From: Ochotona curzoniae
Taxonomy: Eukaryota; Chordata; Mammalia; Lagomorpha; Ochotonidae
Assembly (NCBI RefSeq): GCF_017591425.1
Contig: NW_024465885.1
Coordinates: 40,060,501 to 40,124,500 of the forward strand
Reading direction: 5' to 3'
Length of the DNA stretch: 64,000 nt
The translations under genes were made by a program, and so were the position numbers. Each line of letters starts with the position of its first letter. Position 1 is the first letter of the stretch. Shown here piece by piece: positions 9,901 to 21,900 of this stretch. The notes beneath the pieces were generated by a model. It did not search any database. It was not told where the DNA came from and saw only the letters and a program-made list of their open reading frames with translations.

Positions 9901-12900
9901 GGTTTGTACTGCACAGCGGGACTTACCCATCAATGAAAGGAAACGGAAGCTTTCTCCTTCTGGAACCACCATTTCACTGTTTCTAAACATTTGACTCTTT
10001 TAGATACCTACGTATGCTGTGTGATCCAGCAAGGTGGCTCTGCTGTGTCTGGAATATTTCATGTCACAGTTTTCTCCCCAGCTCTTCCATATTAAAGCAA
10101 GATGGCCACATTTCTTTCTTTTTATTAGGCTAAATAGCACTCTGTTGTATATACATGCACCATGGTATCTGTGCTTAGTCCTCTGTTGGACATTTAGGTT
10201 GTTTCCTGTCTTGGCTCTTGTCAGCAGTTCTGTTTTGAACGTAGAAATGCAGATACTGCTTTGTGAACTTGATTTCAATATTTTTTTGGACAAATTCCAG
10301 GACATAAAATTGCTGGATCATATATGCTTGTTGCATTTTTTTTTAATCTCCTGAGGGTTCTACAAGCTGCCTTTCATACAGTTATACCATTTTATTCCCA
10401 CTTTGTCCACATTCCATTGTTAAGTATTTTGTTTTGGAGCTGTTGGGTGACAGGTCTGAAAGTGGCTTTGGAGAAAAGAACAGTGGTTTAGTTGAAGGAG
10501 CGGAATATGGACATGGGCTGTAGCTGTAGCTTTGTGTGACATTTATGAATGTAGCATTGGAACCACTGTGAAGAGTGTTAGAACATTTTGTATAAGTAAT
10601 TTCTGTAAGCTTACACAGCAAGCTAAATAGACTGCTAGACTAACCAACATTACATTCATACTTTGATTAATAAAAAGTTGTACAAGTTCGCTTTTTTTTT
10701 TAAGTTATTTTTTCCTTTTTCTAAATTTGGATGTGTTGAAAATGATTTTAAAACATGAACTTGATAAGATTTTCCTTTTTTACACTGGCAAGTGAAATGT
10801 ATGGACTTTATTTTTTTCTCTTACATTTTTAGACATTTATTTGAGATAAAGAAAGAGACTGATTTTTCTGTCTGCTAATTTTGCTCCTTAAATTCCCACA
10901 ACAGCCCAGGGCAGACTGAAGGCAGTAGCGTGGATCTCACTCCAGGCCTTCCATGTGGGTGCGTGGCAGACATGCAGACACCTGTAGCTATCACCTGCTG
11001 CCTCCCAGAGAGTCCCAGTCAGTAGGAGGTCAGGTTCAGGAGCAGAACTGAGGCTAAGCCACACACCCTAACATGGGATGCAAGCATCGTGGCCTGGGTT
11101 GAAAGCTGTCGTGTGGAATACCTACCTCCCTGAAGCTTCAGTTTTCTTGATATATTATCTGAATTGCCTTAGAAATTGGTGATAGGCCTGCCGTGATGGC
11201 CTAGTGGCTAAATCTTCCCAGCAGATGGAAGATCTTCATCTCTATTTCTTCTCTCTATATATCTGCCTTTCCAATAAAATAATAATAATAATAATAAAAA
11301 TTACTGGCATGTTTATTCCAGTATTAAGTATCGTGCATAGGGTGAAGAGCTTTTATTTTGAGATTGAGTAGAATCATATTAAAAACACTTTTTAAAAGAT
11401 AGTTTCTAGCTGCTGGTTATCTCCCCCAAGTGCCCCAACACAGGGCTTGGCTGAAGCCAGGCATCAGGATTCTGTCCAGGTCTCACTGGTGCCAGGACCC
11501 AAGCACTTGGGTTATCATCTGTTATCCTGCAGGAACATTAGCAGGGAATTGCATCGGAAACTGAGTTGCTGGGACCCAAAACAGTACTTGCAATGATCGG
11601 TGGCTTAATTGCTGTTCAACTTTACTGGACCTAAAGTAACCTTAAGAAGAAGCTTAATGTTTGTGTTTTTCACATGTATTAAAGTAACATGACTCTGATT
11701 TTCCATTTCAAGTATGTTATTGTAAATGTCAGCATACTCGATTTGCTGAAAAAGAACTTCTCTGTTACTTTTGGAACTAATTATCAGATAATGATTTGCA
11801 GAAATTGGAAATAGGGCCTGTTTTAAAAAGCCAGATGAAATTCTCAGAGAAATTTATTTCCCGAGTTAAGTATTATAAAATACAGCACTAATTGTTAGTG
11901 CTTATTTCACATTCTAGGTTAAACTACCATTTAATGCACAGCGAATAATTTCGCTCTCTCGGAATGATTTCCAATCCTTGTTGAAAATGCACAAGCTGAC
12001 TCCAGAACAGCTGGACTGTATCCATGATATCCGAAGAAGAAGTAAAAACAGAATTGCTGCACAGCGCTGTCGCAAGAGAAAGCTTGACTGTATACAGAAC
12101 CTGGAATCAGAAATCGAGAAACTGGTAAGTGTGTCACTTTAGTATTGTTTAATCTCCAGCTCTTTCTTTATAGAGGAAATAGCTGTTTAAATTCTTAAGT
12201 CACATGCAATACATTAAAAAATGTATTGGATACCATTTTATAAAAATTACGTGTCATTTTCAGGATTTCAAAAGTAAAATCGTGAGACTTTATAGAGTAT
12301 TTTACTTATGTAGGTATTGTACATTTTTAGTGTGATGTCCTTTGATGTGTAAGTTGGAAACTGTTTCTAGGTTTTTGTAAAAATGGCTTTCCAATAAATG
12401 GTAGTTTTATTGCTAACCTAATTCTTAGTGGTTGAGTAAAGATCGACGAAATTATAAGATACATTATCTGTCTGTAACATGTTCGGTTCAGTGTCTATAA
12501 AAGTTATTGTTTTAGGGCCCGGCGCGGTGGCGCAGTGGTTAAGGTCCTCGCCTAGCACCCCCGGGATCTCGTATGGGCGCCGGTTCTAATCCCGGCAGCC
12601 CCACTTCCCTTCCAGCTCCCTGCCTGTGGCCCGGGAAAGCAGTTGAGGACGGCCCAAAGCTTTGGGACCCTGCACCCATGTGGGAGACCCGGAAGAGGCT
12701 CCTGGCTTCAGATCGGCATAGCATCGGCCGTTGCGCTCACTTGGGGAGTGAATCATCAAACGGAAGATCTTGCTCTCTGTCTCTCCTCTCTGTATATCCG
12801 CCTTTCCAATAAAAAATAATAAAAGTAAATCTTTAAAAAAAGTTATTGTTTTAGTTTAAATGTGCTGTGGAGCCAAATTAATGTGCTAATTTATACTAAA

Positions 12901-15900
12901 AATATAATAGACTAATGAGGATTTTTCATCTAAGGATCTTCCTTGAATATCGATATCATAGAGTGTTAAGATCCTTCAAATTCTATCTTGCTTGTTTATT
13001 GAATGGTATTTGATATTCTCCCATCAAGACGTAAATTAACTGAGAATTGGGTGGTGGAGGGATGCTACATGAAAAAAGAATGCTAAGGATTGTACAGGCC
13101 AGCTAAGGGTAAAACTCTGAATAAAGATGACATGGAAATAGCCTAGAATAGTAAAGAATTGTCTTTGAATATGTGTTTTTGTATTTAAAGTTGTAATTGT
13201 CCAAGTCTTCAAAGCTGAACATTTTAGGAATGTTAGTTAAATAGCATTGGTTTGGAAGGAATCGTGTCTTATATGTCATCAAGAAGAGTGGAAGAAAAGT
13301 TTGTTATATGTGTGTATATATAGTGTATATGCTTTATGCAAAAGTTGAAGTATAACTTTAAAAAATGAAGTGTAGCTATATAAAAACCCCAATATTTTAC
13401 AAATAAATCATGACATGAGTTACTAAAAATGCTGATGATATTGCTGTGTAATTTAAGTTGTTAGGTTCAGAGAAGAAAAGTTAAAAATTCTAATATTTAA
13501 TACTTTCGGAGTATGTTTTTATCATACCTTTGAGCACTACCATTGTTTTTCATATTCCTGCTTTGAATTAAACACTCCACCTGTCCTTAAAGCCTTTTCA
13601 CTTTGGTTATTTTTCTGTGCTATAATACATCTAACTATTGTTAGATGATGTGAATATATTAAGTCCTGTGGGAATCCATATCAGATTGAGCTACTGCAGT
13701 GTTTAGTCTTTTAGTTCTTTTGTCAGTTGTGATTTAGAGTTGTCGGTGGCACTGATTCTCTCTGTGTTGGTCAGTCTATTTTGTACATGGTTGCTAAGCT
13801 GGTGTGGTTTCCGAGTAGATGTTACTCTTTGGGACTACTCCATTTCCTGGCTAGGTTTTGTTTGTTTTGTTTGAAGTTAGACACTGGACTGCCGGATAAT
13901 TGTACAACATTGTTTCAAGGGCCTTTCTTGGAGCTGTGCCTGCTCTCCTTACTGCAGCAGAGGAGTGGGTACACATACAGTGGCGATCACTGCAGTGTTT
14001 ATATTACATTACTTGTTTTGTAATTGCGCATCCATTTTCCTGTAGCCAGTCACTGATGGTATCAACGAATCAATCACATTTATTTCCGTAGTCTGATAAC
14101 ATACAGGCAGAGGGCCCTACATTGTAGTGAGCTACTACTGGCTTTTGGCTGTTTTACTACTGTGAAATCTAGTAACTTTTCCCAGGTGATCCTGAGCATC
14201 ATAAAAGCATAGAATGCATTAGTCTACAAAACACATAAAATAAATGTTTGGAGAATAGTTACTCTAATGTGAGTCAATCGAATAGTTATTACAAAGGATA
14301 GTTTTACAGTCTCACTGTATTAGGGAATCAAAGAATAATGTTTGCTCACATTGTTACATTTCTTAATCAACTTTATCATTTATTTTGAACCTTATATGAT
14401 GTGGGTGAGGCATTGCTTTTACTATCAAATTTAATGTTCGTAATACACAAATCAATAGCTGATCTTAGGATAAAATTGAAGAATCAGTTCTACTTCTGTT
14501 AGTATGTTTGAAGCACTTGTCTGTGGATTTCTATGCAAGAATTAAGGTTATTCTTTTCTAGAAGATTAATTCAGAAGGTGGAAAGTGTGGGTATGTCTGA
14601 TAATCTGAAAGGAAGAAAACCACACTTTTTAAAGAAAAACAAAGTTAATGTGTTTCTGTTAGAAGTATCAAATGTTGCTTGATACCAGCTTACAAGTGAC
14701 CAGAAATTAGAATGATCCCAAGTCTTTTCAGCAAAATGTTGAGGTGTTCAAATATCATTTTGTTTCTTGAACCCTGTCCAATGTGATGGGACGGGAATAA
14801 AACGGCCTCAAGTGTCTTTACTGTTTAATATTTTGAATCAGAGGTTGTATTTTATTAAAAAGCAGCCTGTATGTTCACACTAGTCATTTTGCACCAAACG
14901 CACCTCGTTAATCATTTGGAGCCTGTTGTGTGCCATTCTGTGGTGCCAGGGATCATTGCTTCAATGGGTGTGATCTATGTCCCGTTGGCTTGGGAGTCAT
15001 TTGGGGATGGTCCTAAGATGAGTATTCTTTATTGCTACCCAAGACCTCATGGAAGGTCCGGGAATGTGTATTGTATGTATGTTTTTGTGCTAACTGTTGT
15101 ATACTTTAATCCTTGAGCGCTCACTAAGCTGGAGGACAGACACAAGCTGGGGGCTTTAGCATAAAATGATTGGAAGGCGCTTGTGATCTGGGTCACATAA
15201 CCTCCCACATTCCCTCCAAGTAATGTGTGGGTAGGAATGCTAACTACCTCAGGGTTGCTGCGAGTTTCAAATGAGACCAGAGATGGAAAGCTTTTTGTAC
15301 TGTTCAGCACAGGTTCAGGTTTCAATGAATGTTAGTTATATTTTAAGTAAAAGTGGTTTTGTATTTTTCAATTTGTATTGGCTTACACGTATGTGTTAAC
15401 TACACAACTAGATACTAGGAAATCAAAGGTAAAGAAAGTATCACCCACAACCTTATAGGAGGCAGGTTATTCGGTTTGTTTTTTTTCTTGTACCTCTTCT
15501 CCCCATTGCTTGTTCTAAAAATCTGAAACTTTGGGAGAAGTGAAATGAATAGTATAATAAGCAACCATGTATTTCCCATGTAAATTCAGTCACTAAATTT
15601 TGGCATGTTTGTTTTCTTTCTCTCTCTGTCTTGTTCTCTTTCTGCCCTTCTGGGTCTCCTTGCCTGCCTGGGGCCTCCACACCTCTTGCTTCATCGGTCT
15701 TTGTCTTTCCATCTCTGGTGGTCTGTCTTTTCCAGCCTTGTCTGATGGTTATTGGTCCACTGTCTGTTGGCCTCATGCTCATTTCTTTCCTGCTTTCTTG
15801 GCTGGCTGTCTACTCTGTGCCTCTTCTTTTTTGAACCTTTTGAAAGATATCACATGATGGTTCTTCATCCTGACATTCTAGAGAAGGCATCATTATCTGT

Positions 15901-18900
15901 ATATTTATTATGCCTGAGAACATAACAAATCTTCAGTATTTTATCTAGTACTTACTTACATTATCCCATGTCTTTCCTAGATGCTTTTTTTCCTCCTAAA
16001 ACTAGGATCCAGTCATTGTGTGTATGTGTGTGTGTATGTAGGTATGTGTGAAGCCTTTTCACTCTTACTCTGGAATAAATTTTTTTCATTTTTTAAAAAA
16101 GTTATTTGTTTCAAAGAGTTCCATAGAGGGAGGGAGAGCAGGATAGTGAGATCTTCTGATTATTGGTGCACTCCCCAAGGCTGGGCCCTGTCAAAGCCTG
16201 CAGTTTCATTTGGGTCTCCCCTGTAATGGCAGGGGGCCAAACAGCTGGATTGTAACTGCTGCTTAAGCCATTAACAAACAGCTGGATGCGAAGTGGAGCA
16301 GTTGGAACAGGAAGCAACAGCCATATGGGACGGCAGCGTTGCAGGTGGCACCTCTGAGCTGCTACATACAGCATGATGCTTACACTACTTCCTGTGGCTG
16401 CAACAGTAGAGATTGGGCCAGGCTGAAGCCAGGAATCGCAAACTATCCAGTTTTCCCACATGGGTGGCAGTAGGCTGTCTTCCCCTTGCTTCCCAGGTGC
16501 ATTAACAAGGAGCTGGATTTGAAGTGGAGCAGTGAAAAACTGTGCACATTTGATCTTAGCCAAAAGGCCGAGAAGCGATTAAAAAAAAAATAACAACTCT
16601 GCACTGAGAGTGGCTTTAACCCACTGTGCTCAAAGTGAGCCTCAAGTCTTCACCTTGTTTTAAAAAATATTTTTGTAAAATGCCAAGGCAAAGTTTCTTA
16701 TAAAATGTCCCACATTTAATATTTGTTAGATTGGGTCCCCAAGGTTTTATTTAACTCTTCCCTCCGTCCCTTTTTTTCACATATATTGGAAAATGTTTTG
16801 AGTTATTTAGTCTGAGATTAAACATTCACTAAGTTTTGTATATTTCATCAGCTAGGGAGGCGCACCGTATCAGCGTGTCCCACTTAGGTCTGTGGTAATT
16901 GCCAGATTTCTTCATTTGGAAAGTTGTGTTTTTGTCCTTGTAGTGGTTCTGTGATCCGTGAGGCCCTTGTAGGTCAGTGATCTGTGAAGATACTTTGTGA
17001 CTGTCCTGTTCCTCTGCCTTCCTACTTGGTTCGGTTTTTAGCTTGTGTCGGTGAGTTTCACATTTGAGACAAGTGAGTTTTCCCATTTTCTCATCACACT
17101 TTTACATTTCGTGGTTGACATTCCTGTTTCAGAAGGGTTTTCGTTCTCTCTTTTGCTGTTGTCCTCTGACCCTGTAGTGTTATTAGGTACCTGCCAGTTG
17201 GTTTTTTTAATTCACTTTGTTAGACTCAATCATAGCAATTTGATCTCAGAAAAGAATTTGTTGTCCTTTTTTTTTCCCTGATGATGAGGATTGCTATCTG
17301 GTAATGTCTTTTATACTCCCTCATATTATAAAAATGGAATATTTTTGCTTGTTGTTACAAGTTTCCCTGGACTGTCCAGAGGTTTTCTGTTGCCTGTGTT
17401 TGTGCTGTATGGGATGTTTTCCAGTAGTGAATACACTTTATCTCAAAATAAATTGTCACCGTTCTCTGCATCTTTGGAGGTCACATTCGTTTGAGCTTAT
17501 TAAGTGAGTTATGTCTAGAATCATTTTTAAAAATGAATCTTTTGCCAGGTCCTATGCCTGCCAGAACACGCAGGGATCTGGACTGGGATTACATCAAAAT
17601 TTCTTTGAGGATCTCCCTAGTCGAGACACCGGACTCAGAGTCCTAACCAAGAAAAGACAGAACAAGTCAATCAAAACCTCAGCTATCTGTTGGCAGCAAA
17701 ATACTGGGCAAATGGAGACTCTAGAAGGGACTGTGTCAGTCAATGGATTCTTCAACGACCACATCGTGCTTGGAGTGGCGAGACTGGTAGCAATCCATAA
17801 ATGGTGAACTATTGGAACCACTTGATCCAGTATCTCAGAGCATGCCCCACATCCAGGACTTAGGGTGGGTGGGAAACTGGGTGCGGCTTCTTCCTCTATA
17901 TCCCCCTTTACGTCAGATACATGAAGGAAGCGGTATGGAAGTGATGGTCTTGCCCACTTCCCTGTAGCCCTTGAACCTTTTTTACCCTAATTAAATATGT
18001 AAGGATTGTCGAAACATAATAAAACATATATGTATTAAAATTTTTTTTCATTTTGCTGTTTCCTGAATCCAAGTTCAAACACCATGAGAATATTCAATGA
18101 ATATTTATAATCAATAAAAAAAACAAGTAAAAAAAAGAAAACGAATCTTTGAACATTGTATACTAACATCAAAATATCGATTTAGCTGTAAAGTTGCTTT
18201 ATCAGCATACACTGTAGAATGGCAACAGGTTGCCAAGTTTATTTTTGAATAGATCTGTGATTAAAGGCAAAGAACTTCCAAAGGAAATTAAAGCATGTTA
18301 TGAAAATACGTAATAGAACATTGATAGTATGTATGTTTGAAAGATGGCTTTACTGGTTATATTAGGATGTGATTAAGTTGAATTTACTTAACCATTAGAT
18401 TGTAAAATGGACTGCTGTCACCGCAAATTTTTGGGTTTTTTTTAAAGATTTATTTTCATTTTCATTACAAAATCAGATATACAGAGAGAAAGAGAGACAG
18501 ATGATTCCATCCGACGATGCACTCCCCAAGTGAGCACCAACGGCCGGTGCTGCGCTGATCCGAAGCCAGGAGCCTGGAGCTCTTCCAGGTCTCATGCGTG
18601 CAGGATCCCAAGGCTTTGGGCCGCCCTAGACTACTTTCCCAGGCCACAAACATGGAGCTGAATGGGAAGTGTTGTTGCTGGGAATAGAACCGGTGCCCAT
18701 ATGGGATCCTGGCACGTTCAAGGCGAAGACTTTAGCCACTAGGCCATGGCCCTGGGCCTCCGCAAATTTTTATTTTAAAGTTGGAGTGATATAAAAACAT
18801 CAACCAATTTAACCATGTGGGAGTTAGAGTGCACAGCAGCTGAGGGCCGGCATTGTGGCATAGTGTAGTGAGTTAAACCACCCCTGCCTGTGACACTGCA

Positions 18901-21900
18901 TCTCACATGGGCCCCGGTTCAAGTCCCGGCTGCTCCACTTTCCAGCCTGCTCTCCGCTAATGTTCCCGCAAGAGCAGCAGAAGGTGGCCCAAGGTCTTGG
19001 GTCCTGCACCCACGGGGTGACCAGATGAAGCTCCTGGCTTCAGGGCTGACCAATCTTGACCATTGCAACCTTCTGGGGAATAAACCTTAACTGATAGAAG
19101 GTCTCTCCCTATCTTTCTGTAACTCTGCTTCACAAATAAATACATCTTTTTTTGAAGTGCATCAGAACCGACAGGAACGTTTAATTTGTAGAGACCATCA
19201 TGATGGTATTCGAGGGTTGCGCTTGTTTTAGCTGAAATGAGGAAGCGAGCCCAGTACGGGACGTGCTTTAAAAATGATGTCGCCCCTTGTAGGTTAAATC
19301 AAATGCGTGTTTATATAATGAACAGGAGTTATAAAATATTTGCAGCTTCAGTGGTATGTGAAGTAGTGATTTTAATTTCTGGCAGGAAGCTTAATATTTT
19401 GCATATTTGTATGTGATTTAAAACATCAATTAACAGTTGAAAAAAAATTTTTTTAAAGATTTATTTATTTTTATTACAAAGTCAGATACACAGAGAGGAG
19501 GAGAGACAGAGAGGAAGATCTTCCGTCCGAAGATTCACTCCCCCAAGTGACCGCAACGGCCAGTGCTGCGCAGATCCGAAACTGGGAACCAGGAACCTCT
19601 TCTGGGTCTCCCACATGGGTGCAGGGTCCCAAAGCTTTGGGCCGTCCTCGACTGCTTTCCCAGGCCACAAGCAGGGAGCTGGATGGGAAGTGGAGCTGCC
19701 GGGATTAGAACCGACGCCCATATGGGATCCTGGCACATTCAAGGCAAGGACTTTAGCTGCTAGGCCACGCTGCTGGGCCCAGCAGTTGAAATTTTGTCTG
19801 TTACTATTTAGAAGATTCATCTTAACTTTGTCAGAGCAGTCCATGCCTGAATATTGCTGTGACTCAAGAAAGTTCTCTCTCATTTTTGTTGTTATTATTT
19901 TTGAAATTTCATTTCCATCCAGAGTGCTATTGGTCTGTGAAAGGCCTTAGGCCACGTTCTGATTGCATTAAATGTTTTTTTCCCCCTGGGATGCGTTATA
20001 CTAGGAACGTTCTTCCCCTCTTTGTGACCACAGATTCATTTTTTAAAAATATATTTTTATTGCAAAGTCAGATACAGAGAGGAAGAGAGACAGAGAGGAA
20101 AATCTTCCATTGACTGACTCCGCAAGAGGCTGCAGTGGCTGGAACTGCACCAGTCTGAAGCCAGGATCCCGGAACCTGGAGCCTCTTCCAGGTCTCCCAT
20201 GCGGGGTGCAGGGTCCTAAAACTTTGGGTTGTCTTCCATTGCTTTCCCAGGACACAAGCAGGAAGCTGGATGGAAATTGGGGGCTACAGGGATATGAACA
20301 AGCGCCCACATGTGATCCTGGCAAATGCAAGGCAAGGGCTTTAGCTGCTAGGCTACTGCACCAGGCCCCACAGATTCATTTTATCAAAAGATTATACCAA
20401 AAAAAAAAAAAATAAGCCACCCACATGCTTATCCAGTGCTCGTTCTTGACCTATCCACATTTCTTTTGGAAACAAAATATATAAACACCTGAACAAATCT
20501 ATACAACTTATTTTTTTTTGCCTTTAAAATATTTTTTCACTACCAGTAAGTAGTGAAAAATTCATACATAATTGTGTAAGAATATTTTATATGCAATCAT
20601 TATGAGTGTTTTGAAAATATATAATGAGCGTTCCTTTTAGCTGTTCTACTGTCAGAAAAGACTGAAGGATGCCAGTTAGGCTTTACAGTGTGAAGTACCC
20701 CATCTCTGTAGAAGCTGGTGATCTCAGCTCCTTAGAACCTGCTATCCTGCCGAGAAAGCAAAACAGGCCCTTTGATTTGCCGAGAGAATTGTTGCAAATT
20801 GCACAAGAGAAACCTTCGATCTTTCTATCAGTGATTTATATACTTTTATCTTAAAATAACTTGATCATTTGGTAAACAGAATAGGAAGGATGAGATTGGG
20901 TAATAATTGATAAGTTGTGGTGTCAGCAGCCGTGAGTGAGTCAGACAGAAAGGAAATTCTATAGTAGGCTTTCTCTTAGGTAATATTTTAAAATTATAGT
21001 AAGAAATATAATAGTTAACTCACACTGAATAACCCCTCTTTTGTCCCCCCCTATTTTTACATTTTACTGATTCTTTTTCTGGACATGTTGAGTTTTAGTT
21101 GAACTTATTAATGTGATATTGACAGAATCTTCATGTGGGTTATACACTGAGAGAGCGTATTTGCAAACATTGACTACAGTGTCTAGTGCAAAGGAGCTGC
21201 TCGGCAGTTGTTGGTCATTAGTAGAATCTTTCCAGGATCTGAATCTCAGTAATTGAGTTCACTGAAATTATGCTTTTATAATTTCCTTTGTCCAAAATGT
21301 CAAGTTCATACTCATTTATCAGCAGTCTGAAAATTGGAATACTCTGAAAACTTCGAAAGTTTATCACAAGTTCTTTTGGCCAAAAGTCGTATCCAATTGA
21401 TTGTGTGTTGTCTTTATCCCACTCTGTGCACTATTTGATATTCTGTTGTTTTACGTAGTAATGTACAGATGTCTAATGGAGAGCTGCCTCAGATTGCTAG
21501 TGGGATCTTGTTTGTAATCCATACTATCTAACTCAGACCTGAAAAGTTCTGAATTCCAAGTTCAGTCTGGCCCCGCAGTTTTGGGGAAGGGATCGTTAGA
21601 CCTTTGCTCTCAGTGGATACTTGGCTTGACTTGGAAATTTCTTGTGTTCTAGTGAGGGCACGTTGATTGTGATATTGAATGTTTGATCGTCTCGGAAGTG
21701 TTCATTGAGCTAATAAACATGGCCTTTATGTTCTCTTCGTTCCATTTCACAGCAAAATGAAAAGGAGAGCTTGTTGAAGGAAAGGGATCACATTTTGTCC
21801 ACTCTGGGCGAGACGAAGCAGAACCTCACTGGACTCTGCCAGCAAGTCTGCAAAGAAGCCGCTCTCAGTCAGGAGCAGATACAGATCCTGGCCAAGTACT

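Larger units (their letters stand above)
8864..11917 (+). other. BACH1: BACH1 intron 3
   Basis: GTGAGC donor and CATTCTAG acceptor; 3,054 bp. It contains a TA tract with a possible L1 3' UTR piece right after the donor, an old antisense L1 piece (10000-10390), an old antisense SINE, an internally deleted SINE and another antisense SINE. The stretches 9040-10000 and 10400-10830 show no repeat or conserved element I can name. Confidence 0.9.
12125..21752 (+). other. BACH1: BACH1 intron 4
   Basis: 9,628 bp from the GTAAGT donor to the TTCCATTTCACAG acceptor. It is the repeat sink of the gene: one young sense SINE, a composite SINE fused to U2 sequence, an L1-like 3' end and four further SINEs, most with direct repeats. 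The stretches 12860-15490, 16600-17500 and 20420-21750 hold no exon or named repeat that I can identify. Confidence 0.9.

Noticed and set aside
15247..15254. CTACCTCA at 15244-15251 as a let-7 site
   Set aside because: It lies in intron 4, not in mature mRNA.
16111..16563. 150-codon minus-strand frame
   Set aside because: It lies over the composite SINE and the U2 fragment.
16550..16579. Functional U2 snRNA gene
   Set aside because: Only the first 30 of about 190 nt are present and no snRNA promoter elements or 3' box can be seen.
19482..19883. 133-codon minus-strand frame
   Set aside because: It is a translated C-type SINE; the same peptide phrases recur at every SINE in the window.
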